Notes: generated by a model not told the origin, from the letters alone. A DNA stretch of 64,000 nucleotides from JAPXSY01 sp033812795 (GCA_033812795.1 JAPXSY010000001.1:124001-188000), one strand, 5' to 3'; counted from the stretch's first letter, positions 28,041 through 36,951 are shown. Numbers and translations: made by a program.

Positions 28041-28938
28041 CCAATGGCGGCGCGTGGTTGCGTGCTGGCTGGCGCTGGCGCTGTCGGCACTGACGGCTTG
28101 CATCCGGCAAGAGCCCCTGCCCGCCGACAGCGGCATGCGGCTGGTCTCGACCGCCCCCCACCTGACCGAGTGCGTCTACGCGATCGGCGCGGGGCACCTT
28201 CTGGTCGGACGCACGGCGACCTGCGACTACCCGCCGGAGGTTGTGAGCGAAATTTCCGTCGTCGGTGACTTCGCCGTCCCGTGGCTCGAACCCCTGCTTG
28301 CCGTCCGCCCCACGCATGTTCTGGAAACCGTGCTTTCCGATCCCGCGCTCCGCGACCGGCTCACGGCGCTAAACATCCCGGTGGTGCATGTGCCCTGCAC
28401 GCGGCTTGATCAAATCCCCGATGCGCTCCGCCAACTTGGCACGCTCTGCGACCGTTCGGCGTGTGCCAACCAATTGGCGGACGAGATCCAGAGCGGCATC
28501 GAGCGCGCGCGTCAAGCAGCCTCTTCACGCCAGACGCGCCCGCGCGTGCTGCTGCTCTTTGCGCCGGATGTCTCTATCACCGCCGGGCCTAACGCCTTTG
28601 TCACCACCCTGCTCGAACTCGCGGGCGGCGTCAGCGCCGGGCACGATCTTGAGGCCGATTACCCGCGTGTCTCACTCGAATGGATCATCACGCAAGACCC
28701 GGACCTGCTACTCTGCATCTTTGAAACCACGCTCCCGCCGCTGGAAGTGTACGCCGGACAGACCGGTTGGCGCTCCCTGCGTGCCGTGCGCTCCGGCCGT
28801 GTCTACACGGTCACCGACCTGAACACCGTGAGTCGTCCCGGCCCGCGCGTGCTGGACGGGATCGCACAAATCAAAGCGGTTCTGGATCAGGACGCCGAAC
28901 GATTCGCCAAACAGTCCCCTGCCCCGGACCGCCCATGA
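27904..28938 (+). CDS. btuF: corrinoid ABC transporter substrate-binding lipoprotein
   Basis: Helical-backbone-type periplasmic binding protein (class III): RLVSTAPHLTECVYAIGAGHLLVGRTATCDYP, then VRPTHVLETV, a long linker helix and the second lobe ending near LDGIAQIKAVLD. A lipobox (ALSALTAC) follows a hydrophobic stretch, so it is a lipoprotein. The true start is uncertain. The frame opens with TTG at 27904, and GTG codons occur at 27958 and 28054. Everything before GQWRR is made of dispersed-repeat sequence, and no Shine-Dalgarno or in-frame ATG is visible. The stop overlaps btuC by 4 bp. Confidence 0.82.
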   Translation: MRGFNAETRRRETWRGGGVTAAGQADACPSRRFASNETRNQKPETGQWRRVVACWLALALSALTACIRQEPLPADSGMRLVSTAPHLTECVYAIGAGHLLVGRTATCDYPPEVVSEISVVGDFAVPWLEPLLAVRPTHVLETVLSDPALRDRLTALNIPVVHVPCTRLDQIPDALRQLGTLCDRSACANQLADEIQSGIERARQAASSRQTRPRVLLLFAPDVSITAGPNAFVTTLLELAGGVSAGHDLEADYPRVSLEWIITQDPDLLLCIFETTLPPLEVYAGQTGWRSLRAVRSGRVYTVTDLNTVSRPGPRVLDGIAQIKAVLDQDAERFAKQSPAPDRP

Positions 28939-29912
28939 CACCTTCCCGCACAACAACCTGCCTGCTCCTGCTCGCCGTGCCTGTGGTGCTCGTCCTGTGC
29001 CTGCTGGCCGGCCCTGCCGGATTCGGACTGCCGGACACCTCGACGTTTGCGGGGCGTGCCTTGCTGGAACTGCGGCTGCTGCGTGTCGTGACCGGTTTTG
29101 TGGTCGGCGCGGCGCTGGCGCTCTCGGGCTGCGCCCTGCAAGCCATTCTGCGCAACGCGCTGGCCGAGCCTTACGTGCTTGGCGTGAGCAGCGGCAGTTC
29201 GCTCGGCGCGGCCTTGACGATCGTGACCGGCCTCGCACAGTTGACGCCGCTCGCCTTGCCGGCCGGTGCTTTCGTGGTCGGCGGACTGACCCTGCTGCTG
29301 GTCTGTCTTGTGTCGGGACGTGCCGGCCACTACTCGCCCAACACCCTGATTCTCGTCGGCGTGGTCGCCAGTTCCATGCTCTCAAGCCTGCTGATGCTCG
29401 TCCTCGCCTTGGCCGACACGCTCGCCCTGCACAGCATCACCTGGTGGATGATGGGCAACTTGCAGGCGACATCCTGGACGCTCGTGCTGATTGTGGCCGT
29501 GCTGGTTGCCATCTCCGCCGCGCTGCTCTTCAGTCAGACCCCCGCGCTAAACGCCCTGCTGCTCGGCAGCGAGACCGCGCGCCACCTCGGCGTGGAGACG
29601 CGCATCGTCCTGCCGCTAGTGCTCGGTGCCGCCGCACTCGCCACCTCCGCCGCCGTCTCGCTTGCGGGCTGCATCGGATTTGTTGGTTTGATCGTGCCGC
29701 ACACATTGCGTCGGATGGTCGGCGCGAACCACCGCCGCCTGTTGCCGACTGCGACGCTGTGCGGCGGCGCATTTTTGGTCGTGTGCGACACGTTCGCGCG
29801 CCTGCTTTTCGCGCCCCGCGAAATTCCGGTCGGCGTGATCACCGCGCTTGCAGGCGGCCCCTTTTTCCTTTATCTGCTGCTGCGCAACCATGAAACACAT
29901 GAAACTCCATGA
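28935..29912 (+). CDS. btuC: corrinoid ABC transporter permease
   Basis: 325 residues, FecCD/BtuC family, about ten membrane helices. Typical motifs: RLLRVVTGFVVGAALALSGCALQAILRNALAEPYVLGVSSGSSLGAAL, and GFVGLIVPHTLRRMVGANHRRLLP, which contains the coupling-helix region that contacts the ATPase. It overlaps btuF (ATGA). The last residues (NHETHETP) are encoded by a 33-bp dispersed repeat that recurs at 30060, so the natural C-terminus appears to have been replaced or extended by repeat sequence. Confidence 0.93.
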   Translation: MTPSRTTTCLLLLAVPVVLVLCLLAGPAGFGLPDTSTFAGRALLELRLLRVVTGFVVGAALALSGCALQAILRNALAEPYVLGVSSGSSLGAALTIVTGLAQLTPLALPAGAFVVGGLTLLLVCLVSGRAGHYSPNTLILVGVVASSMLSSLLMLVLALADTLALHSITWWMMGNLQATSWTLVLIVAVLVAISAALLFSQTPALNALLLGSETARHLGVETRIVLPLVLGAAALATSAAVSLAGCIGFVGLIVPHTLRRMVGANHRRLLPTATLCGGAFLVVCDTFARLLFAPREIPVGVITALAGGPFFLYLLLRNHETHETP

Positions 29913-29920
29913 AAATCAGG
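29888..29920 (+). repeat. dispersed repeat (ccatgaaacac family), copy 3, encodes the BtuC C-terminus
   Basis: The 33-nt sequence is identical to 30060-30092. It contains the btuC stop codon. Confidence 0.85.
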
Positions 29921-30141
29921 GCTCCCCTTTGCGTTCTTTGCGGCTATTTATGCAGCCATGCCTATTCGCGTCACTCGCATCATTCGCGGTTAAAACACCG
30001 TCACCATGCCCCCAAAAATCTGCGTAATCTGTGTTAATCTGTGGATAGAAAAAACCGAACCATGAAACACATGAAACTCCATGAAAATCAGGCGATCCCC
30101 TTGGCGTTCTTGGCGTCATGGCGGTTCCAAAAAACCGAGCC
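29921..30141 (+). repeat. btuC-btuD intergenic repeat cluster
   Basis: No gene. Made of short internally repetitive tracts: tttgcgttctttgcgg at about 29929, ttcgcgtcactcgcatcatt at about 29968, taatctgtgttaatctgtgg at about 30027, copy 4 of the ccatgaaacac repeat at 30060-30092, and a 28-bp sequence at 30101-30128 identical to 25353-25380. Tracts of this style are dispersed in several environmental bacterial genomes; no function is known to me. Confidence 0.75.
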
Positions 30142-30945
30142 ATGATTCACTTGGAACACATCCATGCCGCGTACAACGGCCAGCCGGTGCTGACCGATGT
30201 CTCGCTGCACCTTGCGCGCGGTGAGTGCGCCGCGCTGGTCGGTCCGAACGGCGCGGGCAAGTCATCGCTGTTGCGCGTAATCACCGGCCAGCTTCCGTCG
30301 CAAGGTTCGCGCCGGATCGCCGGCGGTGATCCCGCCCGTTGCAACGCGCGTGAATTTGCCCGGCGCGTGGCGGTGGTTCCGCAAGAGCTTCCGCAGGACA
30401 TCCCTTTCGCGGCCTACGAATTTGTGTCGCTCGGGCGCACCGCGTATCTGCCGCGCTTCGGCGCCCCTTCCAAAGCCGATCACGATGCAGTGCAGGAAGC
30501 GATGGACGTGACCGGCACCTGGCACCTGCGGCGACGCGCACTGACGGCGATGAGCGGCGGCGAGCGCCAGCGGCTGGCCATCGCCGTGGCCTTGGCGGCA
30601 CAGCCCGACATCCTGCTACTGGACGAGCCCACCTCGCATCTGGACCTGCGTCACCGCGTAGACCTCATGGCGTTACTGCTGCGCCTCAACCGCGACCGCA
30701 AGATCACCATCCTGATGGTGGCACACGACCTCACCTTGGCGAGTCAGTTTTTCTCGCGGATCATCCTGCTGAGCCGAGGAGTCAAACTCGCCGATGGCAC
30801 CCCCGCCGAAGTCCTGCGCCCCGATCTTCTGGAAGCGGCCTATGGCTGCCCGGTCAACGTCATTCCGCTGCCAGATTTCGCAGCCTCCTGTGTGTTGCCG
30901 ATGCTCGTGCCAGAGCAGACAGAAGAGGGAGAACGTATTTTGTAG
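30142..30945 (+). CDS. btuD: corrinoid ABC transporter ATP-binding protein
   Basis: 267 residues from the ATG at 30142 (MIHLEHIHAAYNG). Walker A GPNGAGKSS, Q-loop VVPQE, signature MSGGERQR, Walker B ILLLDEPTSHLD and the switch His in VAHDLTLASQF. Together with BtuC and BtuF it forms the inner-membrane corrinoid importer. An ATG eight codons upstream lies inside the 28-bp dispersed repeat and would add MAVPKNRA; I prefer the family-like start. Unlike btuB-btuF-btuC, it is separated by a 229-bp repeat cluster. Confidence 0.92.
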   Translation: MIHLEHIHAAYNGQPVLTDVSLHLARGECAALVGPNGAGKSSLLRVITGQLPSQGSRRIAGGDPARCNAREFARRVAVVPQELPQDIPFAAYEFVSLGRTAYLPRFGAPSKADHDAVQEAMDVTGTWHLRRRALTAMSGGERQRLAIAVALAAQPDILLLDEPTSHLDLRHRVDLMALLLRLNRDRKITILMVAHDLTLASQFFSRIILLSRGVKLADGTPAEVLRPDLLEAAYGCPVNVIPLPDFAASCVLPMLVPEQTEEGERIL

Positions 30946-30981
30946 TGTGGTGACAAAAGCTTCGCAGCATATTTATTAACT

Positions 30982-31010
30982 TTGCAATCGTGCCGCAGAT
31001 CAGAGACAAT
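30982..31010 (+). promoter_or_regulatory. possible promoter of the FAD oxidoreductase gene
   Basis: TTGCAA, 17-bp spacer, GACAAT (4 of 6 matches at -10), followed by about 40 nt and GAGGA before ATG. Weak. Confidence 0.35.
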
Positions 31011-31056
31011 CAGGTCGTTGCGGTTCTATCGGATCAGGGAACACGGTTGAGGACCC

Positions 31057-32544
31057 ATGACGATGACAAAAAAGCACATACGAATCCTGCCGGTGTTGGT
31101 GTGCGCCGCATGGGCATGCGTAGCCGAACAAAAAACGGCACTCACCTGCGATGTCGCTGTCATCGGCGGCGGGAGTGCCGGATTTGCGGCAGCATGGTCC
31201 GCCGCACATCTCGGCTCCTCCGTCATCCTGGTCGAAAAGGAACCGATGCTGGGCGGAACCTCCACCCTTGGCGGCGTCAACAACTGGGAGCCGGGCATGG
31301 GCGGAACAGGGGTGCCCTATCGTGTCTATCAGCGTTTGCGGCAGATCCCCGGCGCTGCCGGCGTTTATCGCTTTGACCGTCACCTCGCCTGGCCCAAGCC
31401 ATGGGAGAAGTATACCTTCCCCGGCGGCATGATCGAAACCGATCCCTGTGTCTCCTACGCCCACACCCTGCGCCGCCACGGTTCCGGCATGAGCAATGAG
31501 GCGTGGTTCCGCGAACACTGCCGCGGCGTGATCTTCGAGCCGGACGCCATGGCGGAAACCATGCTGGCCATGTTGAATGAAACCGGCCGCTGCCGTGTGC
31601 TACTCAACACGGCCTTTGTGGAGGCACGCCACGCGGATGGCAAAGCCAGCGCGATCTCACTCAGCAACGGCGTCGTCATACGTGCGAAAATCTTCATTGA
31701 TGCTACGGATGCCGTGCTCTGCGCGCAACTCGGCTGCGAATTGATGATCGGACGCGACCGCCGCGCCGACTTCAACGAACCCGGCGCACCACCTGAGCCA
31801 CTCATGCGTCTCAACGGTGCCACCCTCATGTACCGCATTACGCCGCTCGCCAAAAACGAGCCCGATCTGATCGAACCGCTGCCCGAGAGCATTCCCGAAA
31901 AATGCTGGTGGCAAGGCAACTTTCCGTTCGCGTTCATCGGCCAATACCCAAAGGGCGATCGCTTTGTCAACATGCTGCCAACCATGCGCGGTGAAGAGTA
32001 TTTCGAGTTGGGTCCCGAAAAAGCGTATGCGGAGTGCCGCCGCCGCGTGCTGGCCCACTGGCATTGGCATCAAAAGAACTATGACGAGTTCCGGCGCTTC
32101 CGGCTGAAATCGATTTTTCCGGTCATGGGCGTGCGCGAGACCCGCCGTGTGCGTGGTGAATATGTGCTTACCCAGCACGACCTGATCGCGACATGTGGCA
32201 ATCAAAAACACGACGACATCATCGCCATCGCCGACCACCCGATGGACAACCACGGCGGCGGCGGCCCGAGCGGCGAGTTGAAAGGTCCCTACGGCATTCC
32301 GTACCGTTGTCTGTTGCCGTTGAAAACCACGAATGTCCTGATCGCCGGACGGGCCGCCAGTTTCAGCGCCATCGCAGCATCAAGCTGCCGCCTTTCGCGC
32401 ACCATGATGCAACTCGGGCAGGCGGCCGGCACCGCCGCGCATCTGTCATGTTCAGGCAACATCCCGCTACGCGAAGTGCAGGCATCTGAGATCCGGCGCG
32501 TGATGGCGGAGCATATCGACCAATTTGTTCAAAAGTGCGAATGA
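31057..32544 (+). CDS. exported FAD-dependent oxidoreductase
   Basis: 495 residues. A probable signal peptide (MTMTKKHIRILPVLVCAAWACVA) is followed by the dinucleotide-binding motif DVAVIGGGSAGFAAAWSAA and LVEKEPMLGGTSTLGGVNNWEPG, typical of the FAD_oxidored family. The C-terminal part has IFIDATDAVLCAQLGCELMIGRD and LIAGRAASFSAIAASSCRL with the second FAD contact. Substrate unknown; PVC and Bacteroidetes genomes encode many exported members near carbohydrate genes. Here it sits between btuD and a second TonB receptor, so a link to corrinoid or metal-ligand processing is possible but unproven. Confidence 0.8.
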   Translation: MTMTKKHIRILPVLVCAAWACVAEQKTALTCDVAVIGGGSAGFAAAWSAAHLGSSVILVEKEPMLGGTSTLGGVNNWEPGMGGTGVPYRVYQRLRQIPGAAGVYRFDRHLAWPKPWEKYTFPGGMIETDPCVSYAHTLRRHGSGMSNEAWFREHCRGVIFEPDAMAETMLAMLNETGRCRVLLNTAFVEARHADGKASAISLSNGVVIRAKIFIDATDAVLCAQLGCELMIGRDRRADFNEPGAPPEPLMRLNGATLMYRITPLAKNEPDLIEPLPESIPEKCWWQGNFPFAFIGQYPKGDRFVNMLPTMRGEEYFELGPEKAYAECRRRVLAHWHWHQKNYDEFRRFRLKSIFPVMGVRETRRVRGEYVLTQHDLIATCGNQKHDDIIAIADHPMDNHGGGGPSGELKGPYGIPYRCLLPLKTTNVLIAGRAASFSAIAASSCRLSRTMMQLGQAAGTAAHLSCSGNIPLREVQASEIRRVMAEHIDQFVQKCE

Positions 32545-32656
32545 ACATAACAAAAAAAGCAACCGACTAACGAGTCTCTTCCGCCTTCTCCTGCGGGCTT
32601 TGCCCGCCCCGGCTTTCTGCTCGCCCCCATATTGTAACCTATTTTATTTCTTGTGG

Positions 32657-32685
32657 TTGACAATCATTCCCGGCCCGGTTAATCT
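32657..32685 (+). promoter_or_regulatory. promoter of the second TonB receptor, apparently leaderless
   Basis: Consensus TTGACA, 17-bp spacer, TAATCT; the -10 box ends 10 nt before the ATG at 32696. The -35 box overlaps gacaatcatt, which resembles half of a Fur box; that reading is speculative. Confidence 0.72.
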
Positions 32686-32695
32686 CGCGTCTCTC

Positions 32696-34492
32696 ATGCA
32701 CTTCCCCCGGTTAGTCTTACGCCCCCTCCCCGTATTGTTTGTGATGCTCACCGTGTTCCGTGCCCCCGCTCAAACTGCCGTCTCCAATGTAGTGATCCTT
32801 ATCGAGGCCACACCCTTGGCCTCCCTTGTCCGGCCCGGGCCCGAACCGTTGCGCGATATCCCCGGTCTCATGCTTCGCCAGCAGGGCGCAAGCGCGCCGC
32901 AGGGTGACCTCTCGATCCGCGGCAGCCCGTTTAACGGTGCGGGGTTGCTGCTGAACGGCCTGACACTGCGCAATGCCCAGACAGAGCACTGGCACGCGGA
33001 CCTGTCCGTGCCGAACATCTGGACCGACACCCCGACGGTGTTGACCGGCATGGAACGTTTCCGCGCCGCGTCCGGCCACCCCTCCGGCTCGGTGAGTCTG
33101 GAGCTCGCGCCCCTCTCCGAAACCCTGCGCTCCATCACACTCGGCGGCGGCGACAAGGGCGCTCTTTTCGGTCAGGCGGTCTTCACCGAAACCGAGCCTT
33201 TCCGCGACGGCGTTGCCGGTGCCTCGGCCTTCGTTTCAGCCGACCGGGCCGACCAAACCGACGGGTATCGCGACAACGATCTCGTACGCGGTGCGGCCGG
33301 TGCCCGGATTCATGCTGCCAACGAGACGATGCGAAGTGATCTCGTCACCGCGCTCTCCTGGCGCGAGTTCGGCGCGCGCGGCTTTTACGGCACTGACCCG
33401 AGTTTTCCCGCCGCAGAGCGCAAGGGCGACGCGCTCGCGGCCGGATCACTTCGTTTCGTGCAGGACCCGCGCCAACCGGCCCGCCTCTCCGCCGCCTGGC
33501 TCCGCACACGGGACACCTATTGGCTTGACCGGCATAACCGGACGTTTTACGAGAACGACCACACCACCGATTTTTTTGTCGCGCACGGCGACACGCGCCG
33601 CACGTTCAACGACACCGTCTCCGTAGACCTGCGCGCCGACGGGGATCTCGAAACGCTGGAGAGCCGCTCGCTCGGCAACCACACCCGCAGCCACGCCTCG
33701 CTCGCCGTTCTGCCGAATCTCACCTGCGGTCCGCTCACCTGGACCGTGGGCGGAGCGCTTGATCTCTTCTCCACCGACTCCCCCATCCCCCTGCCTGCCG
33801 CAGGTGTCGAATGGACCGTTTCGGAACGTCACACTCTGTTTCTGTCGTACACCGCCGCAGCCCGCCAACCCTCATACACCGAACTCAACTACGAATCGCC
33901 TTCTTCCCTCGGCAACGCCGGTCTCGACCGGCAGCGTACCCAAACCGCCGAACTCGGCTGGAAGGCCGAGCACGGACCTTTCCGATGGCGTACGGTGTTG
34001 TTTCATGAAGAGGGGCGGAATATCGTGGACTGGCGCCGCACCTCGCCCGCAGGCCGCTGGCAGGCGGTCAATCTCGAAACTCTGCGCACCACGGGCCTTG
34101 CCGCAGAGGGCGTCTGGGAAGTGGATGGTAACACGGATTTCGGACTTAACCTGTTGACCGTGTCCAAGGATACGGACACGTCCGGGTATGCCAGTCGTTA
34201 CGCGCTGGATTATCCCCGCGCCGCCGCCGACGCATGCGTACGCCACCGTCTGACGCGCGAGCTTTCTTTGCGGTTGAGTCAAGGAGTCAGCCGTTATGCC
34301 ACCAATCACGCCCGCCAGCATGACAACTGGTTTTGGGACACCCGCGCAGGGGTGCAGTGGCAGCCGCGTCAGCTACCCGGCCTGACCCTGAATGCCGGCA
34401 TCGACAACCTGCTGGACGATGATTTCCAGATCTTTCCCGGCCAGGAAACCGCAGGGCGCTGCATGTACGTCTCCCTCACCCATGTCTGGTAA
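32696..34492 (+). CDS. TonB-dependent receptor
   Basis: 598 residues: signal peptide (MHFPRLVLRPLPVLFVMLTVFRAPA), a plug domain with DIPGLMLRQQGASAPQGDLSIRGSPFNGAGLLLNG, and a barrel ending in the C-terminal aromatic SLTHVW. It is shorter than BtuB and has no riboswitch. No TonB box could be identified with confidence. Its position after btuD and the FAD enzyme suggests corrinoid or a related metal complex, but the ligand is unknown. The ATG at 32696 is chosen because a near-consensus promoter lies immediately before it. Confidence 0.85.
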   Translation: MHFPRLVLRPLPVLFVMLTVFRAPAQTAVSNVVILIEATPLASLVRPGPEPLRDIPGLMLRQQGASAPQGDLSIRGSPFNGAGLLLNGLTLRNAQTEHWHADLSVPNIWTDTPTVLTGMERFRAASGHPSGSVSLELAPLSETLRSITLGGGDKGALFGQAVFTETEPFRDGVAGASAFVSADRADQTDGYRDNDLVRGAAGARIHAANETMRSDLVTALSWREFGARGFYGTDPSFPAAERKGDALAAGSLRFVQDPRQPARLSAAWLRTRDTYWLDRHNRTFYENDHTTDFFVAHGDTRRTFNDTVSVDLRADGDLETLESRSLGNHTRSHASLAVLPNLTCGPLTWTVGGALDLFSTDSPIPLPAAGVEWTVSERHTLFLSYTAAARQPSYTELNYESPSSLGNAGLDRQRTQTAELGWKAEHGPFRWRTVLFHEEGRNIVDWRRTSPAGRWQAVNLETLRTTGLAAEGVWEVDGNTDFGLNLLTVSKDTDTSGYASRYALDYPRAAADACVRHRLTRELSLRLSQGVSRYATNHARQHDNWFWDTRAGVQWQPRQLPGLTLNAGIDNLLDDDFQIFPGQETAGRCMYVSLTHVW

Positions 34493-34513
34493 GTCCGGCA
34501 CAACCGCCGTTCG

Positions 34514-35092
34514 TCATCCGTGTCCGAGCCACACCGCAGCCCAAAGCGCTGCGGCCGCCACCGCGCGCCAAGAGATCCGGAAGAGAAGAGGCGCGAGTGC
34601 GACGCAAGCGAATACGGCGATGACCGCAACCCAGACCGCAGGTCCGACGCGCGCGCCACACGCGAGACACGCCGACCCCAACGCTGCATACCCCCCGCAC
34701 AGGAACGCGCCCGCATGTGAGAGGGCCTGCCATTGGAGTCGTTCCGTCTCCGACGCGGTCACCAGATCATCATCCTCCAGCGGCAACAGCAGCAGGCCTG
34801 CCCCCGCTGCGAACAGATATCCTGAAAGCGCACCGCCGTCGAGGATGGTTTGGCATACGGCACCCCAATCGGGCCGGGCCGCAACCGTGAGCCACAGCAA
34901 CAACACGGGCGGCACGGCAATCCACGCCGCGCGCGCAGCGCGATTGCGGAATGAACGCCAAACCCTCTCGCCACAATAGACGCAGGCACGTTCGTGCCGA
35001 CCGGCCGCACGTCCGCACGCAACGCATACCCCCGGCCGTACCGCGTACGCCGTCGCTCCGAAACTCTGTTTTGCAGCGGCCTCAGACCTCAT
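34514..35092 (-). CDS. zinc-ribbon membrane protein of unknown function
   Basis: 192 residues from the ATG at 35092. Residues about 20-40 carry two Cys pairs (CVACG and CVYCG), a rubredoxin-like or zinc-ribbon knuckle, followed by about five hydrophobic helices with little loop sequence. It lies 59 bp downstream of the alkaline phosphatase gene on the same strand and ends 21 bp from the convergent TonB receptor. No family was recognised. The longer frame running back to 35506 is an overlap artefact. Confidence 0.6.
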   Translation of the reverse strand: MRSEAAAKQSFGATAYAVRPGVCVACGRAAGRHERACVYCGERVWRSFRNRAARAAWIAVPPVLLLWLTVAARPDWGAVCQTILDGGALSGYLFAAGAGLLLLPLEDDDLVTASETERLQWQALSHAGAFLCGGYAALGSACLACGARVGPAVWVAVIAVFACVALAPLLFRISWRAVAAAALWAAVWLGHG

Positions 35093-35151
35093 CGCAGAGA
35101 AATTCCCTTGCCGCTCGGTGCGGACGCAAAAGGAACACCGGTGTCGCCTCC

Positions 35152-36951
35152 TCACCGCGTGGGCGCGGACAGGCGCATTCGCCACAGGAACGCCACGGTT
35201 TTGGCAATATCCGTGTTGTCGTTCATGCCCTGGAAATACTTGGAGCCCGGACCGAACGCATGAATCGGAACCGGTGCGCCGGTATGACTGGTTGTGGTGT
35301 AACAGATCGTCAGTCGGTCCGGCACGGCACGGCTCAACGAACAGAACAGGCCCCCCGTCTCGTGGTCGGCCGTGACCAGCACCAGCGTGTCGCCGCGCGA
35401 CTTCGCGAAATCCACGGCCCGCCGCACCGCCCAGTCCACCTGCAGCGTGCCGCGCACCGTGTATTCCGGATTGTTGCCGTGTCCGCCAGCGTCGGTGATG
35501 GTGCACTCCATCATCATGAAAAACCCCTTGTCGTGGCGGGCGAGACGCGGCAGCGCGATATCCATCAGAGTCCCCAGCGCGGTTTCCGGCTCCAGCGTGG
35601 GCTTATCCAGAAAACCGACCACCCGCTGCCCCTCGGGCACGGCGGCGAACAACGCCGCGTTCGTGACCACGGCATATCCGGCGGCAGTCATCTCGTTCAG
35701 CACGTTCCGGGTGTCGGTGCGCTGGCCACCCGCCGCTTCAGGCGTGAACCACGCCCTGGCGTTGGCGTTGCCGATCAGCATGTCGTAACCGCAGGCTGCG
35801 GCGAACTCGGCGATATCGGAATACGCGCCGCGCCGCACGACGTGCGCGTAAAATCCGGAGGGCGGGGCGCCGGTCACCGCATCGGAGGTGAGGATCGCCA
35901 CCGCGCGTCCGCTCTCCCGGGCCAGAGCCGCCACGGAAAGAACGGTGTTGGTTTGCGGCGTCAGGCCCAACATTCCGTTGTTCGTCTTGTGCCCGCAGGC
36001 GATGGCGGTGGAGGACGCGGCCGAGTCCGTGACCTCCGAGTTGGCGGAAAAGGTGGTGAGGTAGCCCGTGACCGGCAACTGCTGCATGGCCAGACGCCCC
36101 TCCGCCTTGTGCTGATAAAGCGAGGTGAGTTTTTGCGCGCCTTCGCCCATGCCGTCCCCGATGATCAGGATGATGTTCTTCGGCCGTGTGTCACTCAAAT
36201 CGTCCCGCAAGGGCTTTTCGAACGGCGGCGGCGCGGTATATTTCTTGTCGAGCGTCAGGTTGCGGCGGATCGGCTTGATCGAGATCTCGTCGCCCAGTGT
36301 GGCCGCCACCACCATCCAGGCGCACTCCTGCGAACGCAACCGGATCAGCCGGATGGGTTTGGCCTCCAGCTTGAATTTGGAGGCGAAAAGTGACACCTGG
36401 GTGTTCGCGTTGTACGCGCTCCAGACACGCGCGGCGTTCGAATAACTGTCCGGCTTTGTCCAGTCGCCGACATCGCGGCCGCAACGGACATGATACTCTT
36501 TGCCTGTCCCGTCCGCATACTCCACGGTCAGCACACCGGCCATCTTCTGTTGCTGCGGCGGCGGACACCAGGCCGCGCCGTGCAGGAGGTAGAGGACCGC
36601 GCCGGTTTTTCCATCCACGCGGATTTCGGCCCGCGACGGCAGATAGGGGCGCTTGGGGCCACCCAGCACCACGCAGGTTCGGTCCGGATTTTTCTTGCTG
36701 TCCAGAATCTGGAACGGCAGACGGGACGAAACCGTCAACAGACCTGCGGGCAGCACACTCAGATCGTTCCCGCCCAGATCGAGCCATCCGCCCTTGCGGT
36801 CGCCCTCCTCCACATCACTGAAGCCCGTATTCGCCGCATCCGTGAGCGACAGCGGAAGGAACGGAGCCGCCGGAGCAAGGATCGCTCTTGTGGCGAGAAG
36901 CAACGCGAAACAGATGGCAACACGGTGAAACGACATCCGTGACATCGGCAT
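35152..36951 (-). CDS. exported alkaline phosphatase with N-terminal beta domain
   Basis: 599 residues: signal peptide, an N-terminal region of about 200 residues (GGWLDLGGNDLSVLP, then a jelly-roll-like stretch) not found in standard PhoA, then the alkaline phosphatase domain from about 255. IILIIGDGMGEG holds a metal Asp (266), VTDSAASSTAIACG the nucleophile Ser310, MMMECTITDAGGHGNN and LVTADHETGGL metal ligands, and TSHTGAPVPIHAFGPG the final His. The N-terminal region resembles NPCBM-like carbohydrate-binding domains, so it may be targeted to glycan. The start at 36951 has GAGGGG upstream. Confidence 0.9.
   Translation of the reverse strand: MPMSRMSFHRVAICFALLLATRAILAPAAPFLPLSLTDAANTGFSDVEEGDRKGGWLDLGGNDLSVLPAGLLTVSSRLPFQILDSKKNPDRTCVVLGGPKRPYLPSRAEIRVDGKTGAVLYLLHGAAWCPPPQQQKMAGVLTVEYADGTGKEYHVRCGRDVGDWTKPDSYSNAARVWSAYNANTQVSLFASKFKLEAKPIRLIRLRSQECAWMVVAATLGDEISIKPIRRNLTLDKKYTAPPPFEKPLRDDLSDTRPKNIILIIGDGMGEGAQKLTSLYQHKAEGRLAMQQLPVTGYLTTFSANSEVTDSAASSTAIACGHKTNNGMLGLTPQTNTVLSVAALARESGRAVAILTSDAVTGAPPSGFYAHVVRRGAYSDIAEFAAACGYDMLIGNANARAWFTPEAAGGQRTDTRNVLNEMTAAGYAVVTNAALFAAVPEGQRVVGFLDKPTLEPETALGTLMDIALPRLARHDKGFFMMMECTITDAGGHGNNPEYTVRGTLQVDWAVRRAVDFAKSRGDTLVLVTADHETGGLFCSLSRAVPDRLTICYTTTSHTGAPVPIHAFGPGSKYFQGMNDNTDIAKTVAFLWRMRLSAPTR

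Noticed and set aside
34951..36393. 480-codon open frame on the plus strand
   Set aside because: Antisense to alkaline phosphatase, whose active-site motifs are complete.
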